This document shows positions 5,896-9,506 of a stretch of 9,506 bases of DNA, piece by piece (within the stretch, counting starts at the first letter, position 1; every line of letters starts with the position of its first letter). A model generated the notes under the pieces. It was not told where the DNA came from. It ran no database searches and saw only the letters and a program-made list of their open reading frames with translations. Source of the DNA: CAZISM01 sp964541895 (GTDB lineage: Bacteria > Zhuqueibacterota > Zhuqueibacteria > Residuimicrobiales > Residuimicrobiaceae); contig CAZISM010000170.1 of assembly GCA_964541895.1 (NCBI GenBank), forward strand, positions 1-9,506, read 5' to 3'. The translations under genes and the position numbers were made by a program.

Positions 5896-7440
5896 ATGTC
5901 AGGAATTCTGCTCATATACCCTCCCCTGGTCAAGGCCTGCGAACCCCCCATCGGCATCGCCCGACTGGCGGCTGCCGTGAATCAGCTCGGTGTGGCGTGT
6001 GAAACCTATGATGCCAACCTGGAAAGCCAGGTCGCACTCTTGCACTCTGCGGTCGACGCTTCCAATCCACGCCTGCTGCAGGCCGTACGAACGCGGAAAC
6101 ACCACCTCTTCCTCCTGCGCGACCAGCAAGGATATGAAAATTTCGATCGTTACAAACTGGCGGTGAACAGGCTCAATTACCTGCTGGCAGCCGCAGGCCA
6201 GGCCTGGCAGAGCCAGATCACTCTGGCCGATTACGCCCATGCCGACCTGCAGCCGGTGCGCAGCGCCGATCTGCTCCAAATCGCCGAACAACCGCAACGC
6301 AGCCCGTTTTATGATGTTCTGCTGAAAGGTCTGCAAAGCCGGATCAAACACAGATCGTTCGCATATATCGGCCTCTCTATAAACTATTTAAGCCAGGCGT
6401 TGTCCGCTTTTGCTCTCATCGGCATCCTGAAAACCATATTGCCTGAATCTAAAATTATCGCCGGCGGCGGCCTGATCACCTCGTGGATGCGCCGCCCCGG
6501 CTGGCGCAATCCTTTTAACGGTCTCATCGATCATCTGGTGGTAGGTCCGGGTGAACACGCCCTGACAGCCCTCCTCAGCGGCCGGCCTGCAGGCTGTGGT
6601 TTTCCCACGCCGGATTTTTCCGGCCTGATGCACCTCCCCTATTTCGCACCCGGCGCCATCATTCCCTACAGCACCTCGTTCGGCTGTCACTGGAATCGCT
6701 GCGCCTTTTGCCCGGAAAAAGCGGAACGGCAAAAATTTCAGCCTGTGCCAGCCGCTCAGGTCCGTACCGATCTGGCGACACTGGTGCAACGCCATCAACC
6801 CATCCTGCTGCACCTGACCGATAATTCATTAAGCCCGAAAATGCTCCACCTCATGGCGGACCACCCGCCAGGCGTCCCCTGGTACGGCTTCACCCGCATC
6901 ACGCCCACTCTGGCCGAGCCCGATATGGCGCACGCACTGCGTCTGGCCGGCTGCCGCATGCTCAAGCTGGGCGTAGAATCGGGCGACGCCCTCGTGCTGC
7001 AAGAGATGCACAAAGGCCACACCCCTGAACTGGCCGAACGCGTTTTGCGCAACCTCCATGCGGCCGGTATCGCTACCTTCGTTTATCTTTTGTTCGGCAC
7101 GCCCTGGGAAGACGAACGTGCGGCCCAGGTGACCCTGCAATTTGTCGAACGCAATCACCAGGCCATTACCTTTATCAATCCTGCCCTGTTCAATATGCCC
7201 ATTGAACCGGAGACGGACCTGCAGCCGTTCTACGGCGGCGATCTTTCCCTGTACACGGCCTATGAGCACGCCTCCGACTGGTCACGGCAACGCGTCCGCC
7301 ATTTTCTCGATCGTGTGTTCCGCCGTCATGCGGCTGTGGCAGAGATTCTGCGACGTACGCCGCCGGCGTTCACCTCCAACCATGCGCCGCTTTTTACATC
7401 TCTATGGTTGACCAGGGACAAACAACACCCATCGTCATAA
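5896..7440 (+). CDS. Radical SAM enzyme with B12-binding-like N-terminal fold, substrate unknown
   Basis: The protein has 514 residues. The N-terminus (ILLIYPPLVKACEPPIGIARLAAAVNQLG, split as ILLIYPP, EPPIGIARLAAAV) and FAYIGLSINYL...KIIAGGG (155-192) resemble the Rossmann-like domain of the B12-binding radical SAM group. No DxHxxG cobalamin motif is visible, so cobalamin binding is doubtful. Cys264, Cys269 and Cys272 in FGCHWNRCAFCPEKAE should hold the 4Fe-4S cluster that cleaves S-adenosylmethionine; the first gap has four residues instead of the usual three. LKLGVESGD (356-364), the KGH segment and GIATFVYLLFGTPWED (391-406) are later parts of the radical SAM barrel. The reaction is unknown. 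The start at 5896 is chosen over the in-frame ATG at 5794, which lies within a dispersed repeat and adds a 34-residue tail unlike the family. No clear Shine-Dalgarno precedes 5896. The gene leads a probable operon with the next two. Confidence 0.85.
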   Translation: MSGILLIYPPLVKACEPPIGIARLAAAVNQLGVACETYDANLESQVALLHSAVDASNPRLLQAVRTRKHHLFLLRDQQGYENFDRYKLAVNRLNYLLAAAGQAWQSQITLADYAHADLQPVRSADLLQIAEQPQRSPFYDVLLKGLQSRIKHRSFAYIGLSINYLSQALSAFALIGILKTILPESKIIAGGGLITSWMRRPGWRNPFNGLIDHLVVGPGEHALTALLSGRPAGCGFPTPDFSGLMHLPYFAPGAIIPYSTSFGCHWNRCAFCPEKAERQKFQPVPAAQVRTDLATLVQRHQPILLHLTDNSLSPKMLHLMADHPPGVPWYGFTRITPTLAEPDMAHALRLAGCRMLKLGVESGDALVLQEMHKGHTPELAERVLRNLHAAGIATFVYLLFGTPWEDERAAQVTLQFVERNHQAITFINPALFNMPIEPETDLQPFYGGDLSLYTAYEHASDWSRQRVRHFLDRVFRRHAAVAEILRRTPPAFTSNHAPLFTSLWLTRDKQHPSS

Positions 7441-7444
7441 GGAA
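7439..7444 (+). promoter_or_regulatory. Shine-Dalgarno site of the cupin gene, overlapping the radical SAM stop codon
   Basis: AAGGAA begins within the TAA stop of the radical SAM gene (7438-7440) and ends 6 nt before the ATG at 7451. This supports translational coupling and fixes the cupin start. Confidence 0.65.
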
Positions 7445-7450
7445 CAGCCC

Positions 7451-7957
7451 ATGAAGACATCACAATACTGGATCGATCGACTTGCCTTGCAGCCGCATCC
7501 TGAAGGAGGCTACTTTAGCGAAATCTATCGCAGTCGGGAATGTGTGGACGGCGCCGGCCTGCCCTCGCGTTTTCAGGGCGCGCGCGCCTTCAGCACCAGC
7601 ATCTATTTTCTGCTCAAGAGCGATCAGGTCTCCACGCTGCATCGTATCCAGTCGGACGAAATCTGGCATTTCTACTGCGGCAGCCGCCTCAACCTGTACA
7701 TCATTCATCCTGACGGCCGCCTGCAGGTGCAGAAACTGGGGCCGGATCCGGAGCAGGGCGAGTCGTTCCAGCTCATTGCGCCGGCCGGATGCTGGTTTGG
7801 CGCCGACCTGGAGGCGGCCGACTCGTTCACCCTGGTAGGCTGTACCGTTGCGCCGGGATTCGATTTCGCCGATTTTTCCCTGGCAAAGCGGCAAGAGCTG
7901 CTGGCCCTGTACCCGCAACAGCGGGATATTATTCTAAAATTGACAAAAGAGGAGTAA
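7451..7957 (+). CDS. DUF985 / Cupin_5 family protein
   Basis: The 168-residue length and motif order match the DUF985 (Cupin_5, YML079w-like) family along the whole chain: HPEGGYFSEIYRS (16-28), STSIYFLL (48-55), LHRIQSDEIWHFYCG (63-77), APAGCWFGA (110-118) and TVAPGFDFADF (132-142). The fold is a single small beta-barrel. His64, Glu70 and His73 lie in the region where cupins place metal or ligand contacts. The protein lacks a signal peptide and should be cytoplasmic. The family has no settled activity; sugar-related or small-molecule binding has been suggested from structures. Only 10 bp separate it from the radical SAM gene and none from the exported protein downstream, so the three are probably made from one mRNA. 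Confidence 0.9.
   Translation: MKTSQYWIDRLALQPHPEGGYFSEIYRSRECVDGAGLPSRFQGARAFSTSIYFLLKSDQVSTLHRIQSDEIWHFYCGSRLNLYIIHPDGRLQVQKLGPDPEQGESFQLIAPAGCWFGADLEAADSFTLVGCTVAPGFDFADFSLAKRQELLALYPQQRDIILKLTKEE
7949..7954 (+). promoter_or_regulatory. Shine-Dalgarno site of the Tat-exported protein gene, inside the cupin 3' end
   Basis: GAGGAG lies in the last codons of the cupin gene. It is 3 nt before the ATG at 7958 and 9 nt before an in-frame GTG at 7964, while the ATG at 7976 (MKRRPFLK) has no site of its own. The spacing would suit the GTG best; all three starts keep the Tat motif. Confidence 0.5.
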
Positions 7958-9506
7958 ATGATAGTGAACGATGGTATGAAACGACGCCCTTTTCTGAAAT
8001 GGATCGGCGCTGCCGCGATAACCGCGCCGTTATGGACCGCACAGACCAGCCGTGGCGAGGCAATCACTGCACCAGAGCTGAGAAAAAAATGGGCGGCCGA
8101 GCTGGACCGCTCCCTGGCGGACTGGTTGAGTCGCCAGGAAAAAAACAGGTCACACCGCTGGTTCGGCGGTGTAATGGACCTTTACGGCATTCACGCCGCG
8201 CCGGAAACCGCTGTGTTCATCCGCACTCTGGCTACGGTTTTTGCAGAGCCGGCCTCCACCTATTATCGCTCTGATAAACTGCTGCAGCCCCTTCACAACG
8301 CCGTGCGCTATATGCTGCAGGTTCAGCATCCGGACGGCGCCATCGACCTGCACACCACCAATTTCGATTCGCCGCCGGACACCGGCTTTGTCGTCGAGCA
8401 TCTGACGTTGGCGTACACGGTGCTGGCCATGCAAAAAGAGGCGGCACTGGAATCTTTGCTGCTCGACCTGCGCCGCTTTCTGGTCAACGCCGGCCGCATC
8501 CTGAGCAGCGGCGGCATCCACACGCCCAATCATCGCTGGGTGATCTGCATGGCGCTGGCCCGGCTGCAGGCGCTGTTTCCGGACCCCGCCTACCTGGCGC
8601 GCATCGAGCAATGGCTGCGTGAGAAAATCGATGTGGATCCGGACGGCCAGTATAATGAACGCAGCAGCTCGATCTATAGTCCGCTCACCGACCGCTGCCT
8701 GATCACCATCGCCAGACTGCTCAACAGGCCCGAGCTTTTGGAACCGGTCCGACGTAACCTGAATATGACCCTGTATTTCGTTCATCCGGACGGCGAAGTG
8801 GTGACCGAGGCATCGCGGCGCCAGGATCAGTACCAGCGCGGCTCCATGGCCCGTTATTACTATCCGTACCGCTTTCTGGCGCTGCACGACGCCAACGGTG
8901 AATTCGCCGCCATGGCCCGGTGGATCGAGACCACATCTATGGACAAACTGGCGCAGGAGCTGATCTTTTTCCAGGAAGACCCAGACCTTGGCAGGGATAT
9001 GGTGGCCGGCAAACCGCTTACGGAAAACTATCGCAGGGTGTTCGCCTGGTCCCATCTGGCACGCATTCGCCGGCGCCAGGTGAGCGCCACTGTGCTGGCG
9101 CGCAATTCAACTTTTTTCACCTTCCATAAAGGCTCTGCCGCGCTGGAAGGGATGCGGTTCGCCGCTGCTTTTTTCGGCAAAGGGCAATTTGTCGGTGAAG
9201 AATTAAGGGAGGAGAACGGCGTCTTTATCATGACCCACTCTATGGAAGGCCCGTACTATCAGCCCTATCCGGTCGAAGAGTTGCCGGCTGACGGCGATTG
9301 GGAAAAAATGGACCGGGGTAAACGGCCGCGCAGCCAGGTGCAACACCTCACCTCGCGGGTGGAGATTTCAGAAAAGGAGGGCGTGTGTTCTATCAGCATC
9401 ACCATTACCGGCACGGATCGTGTGCCGGTGGCGGTAGAGTTGGGATTTCGCAAAGGCGGGAGGTTGGAACAAGTGACCCCGCTGACCGCTGACACCTATC
9501 TGCTGG
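7958..9506 (+). CDS. Tat-exported protein with helical N-terminal and beta-rich C-terminal part, polysaccharide-lyase-like (3' end outside window)
   Basis: The frame stays open for 516 codons up to the window edge, so the stop lies outside. The N-terminus has a twin-arginine signal, KRRPFLKWIGAAAITAPLW (8-26), pointing to folded export to the periplasm or beyond. Residues about 40-340 look like repeated amphipathic helices, with conserved-looking patches VQHPDGAIDLHTTNF (122-136), GGIHTPNHRWV (185-195), DPDGQYNERSSSIYS (227-241) and HPDGEVVTEASRRQDQY (276-292). Residues from about 375 on are rich in beta strands (TVLARNSTFFTFH, GVFIMTHSME). A helical toroid followed by a beta-sandwich, with paired Asn-His and Tyr residues, recalls heparinase II/III-like and alginate lyases. 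This is inference from layout; I do not recognise the exact family. It could instead be a non-catalytic or hydrolase relative. The gene starts directly at the cupin stop and likely shares its mRNA. Confidence 0.75.
   Translation, partial: MIVNDGMKRRPFLKWIGAAAITAPLWTAQTSRGEAITAPELRKKWAAELDRSLADWLSRQEKNRSHRWFGGVMDLYGIHAAPETAVFIRTLATVFAEPASTYYRSDKLLQPLHNAVRYMLQVQHPDGAIDLHTTNFDSPPDTGFVVEHLTLAYTVLAMQKEAALESLLLDLRRFLVNAGRILSSGGIHTPNHRWVICMALARLQALFPDPAYLARIEQWLREKIDVDPDGQYNERSSSIYSPLTDRCLITIARLLNRPELLEPVRRNLNMTLYFVHPDGEVVTEASRRQDQYQRGSMARYYYPYRFLALHDANGEFAAMARWIETTSMDKLAQELIFFQEDPDLGRDMVAGKPLTENYRRVFAWSHLARIRRRQVSATVLARNSTFFTFHKGSAALEGMRFAAAFFGKGQFVGEELREENGVFIMTHSMEGPYYQPYPVEELPADGDWEKMDRGKRPRSQVQHLTSRVEISEKEGVCSISITITGTDRVPVAVELGFRKGGRLEQVTPLTADTYLL

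Noticed and set aside
7789..8274. A + strand open frame bridging the cupin and the Tat gene
   Set aside because: It overlaps the ends of two better supported genes in another frame and has no domain.
8150..9055. Minus-strand open frame (301 codons) at the right end
   Set aside because: The + frame from 7958 is open for 516 codons, starts with a Tat signal after a Shine-Dalgarno site, and follows the cupin gene directly. The minus frame is its shadow.

Overview
The window reads as a piece of chromosome from a Gram-negative bacterium, most likely an uncultured member of the FCB group (Calditrichota/KSB1/Ignavibacteria-like). This placement is an inference. It rests on a TonB-dependent receptor with an N-terminal carboxypeptidase-like regulatory domain, a typical FCB design, and on Gram-negative export signals. 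The DNA is GC-rich by eye, with AT-rich patches only between genes. All genes recognised lie on the + strand. No rRNA, tRNA, CRISPR array, transposase or phage gene was seen.

Left part (1-3230): the 3' end of a metallo-beta-lactamase/beta-CASP nuclease is followed by a 210-bp gap. The gap holds a promoter-like pair and an imperfect inverted repeat. Next comes a large DinG/XPD-type iron-sulfur helicase with an intact-looking JAMM (RadC-like) metalloprotease domain fused to its N-terminus. This fusion is the most unusual single gene here. A nuclease followed by a helicase suggests nucleic-acid repair or processing.

Middle (3231-5895): a monocistronic-looking TonB-dependent outer-membrane receptor has its own Shine-Dalgarno site and no SusD partner nearby. 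Behind it lie 230 bp without a gene. They contain a GC-rich hairpin, a C-tract direct repeat, and a split copy of the dispersed TGTCATTGCGAGCG...AGCGAAGCAATCTC repeat.

Right part (5896-9506): three tightly packed genes look like one operon. They are a radical SAM enzyme of unknown substrate, a DUF985/Cupin_5 protein 10 bp later, and a Tat-exported protein starting directly at the cupin stop codon. The exported protein has a helical N-terminal half and a beta-rich C-terminal half, recalling polysaccharide lyases, and runs off the window.

Two apparent gene starts (564 and 5794) lie inside repeat sequence. Later ATGs (675 and 5896) are preferred for the helicase and the radical SAM enzyme.
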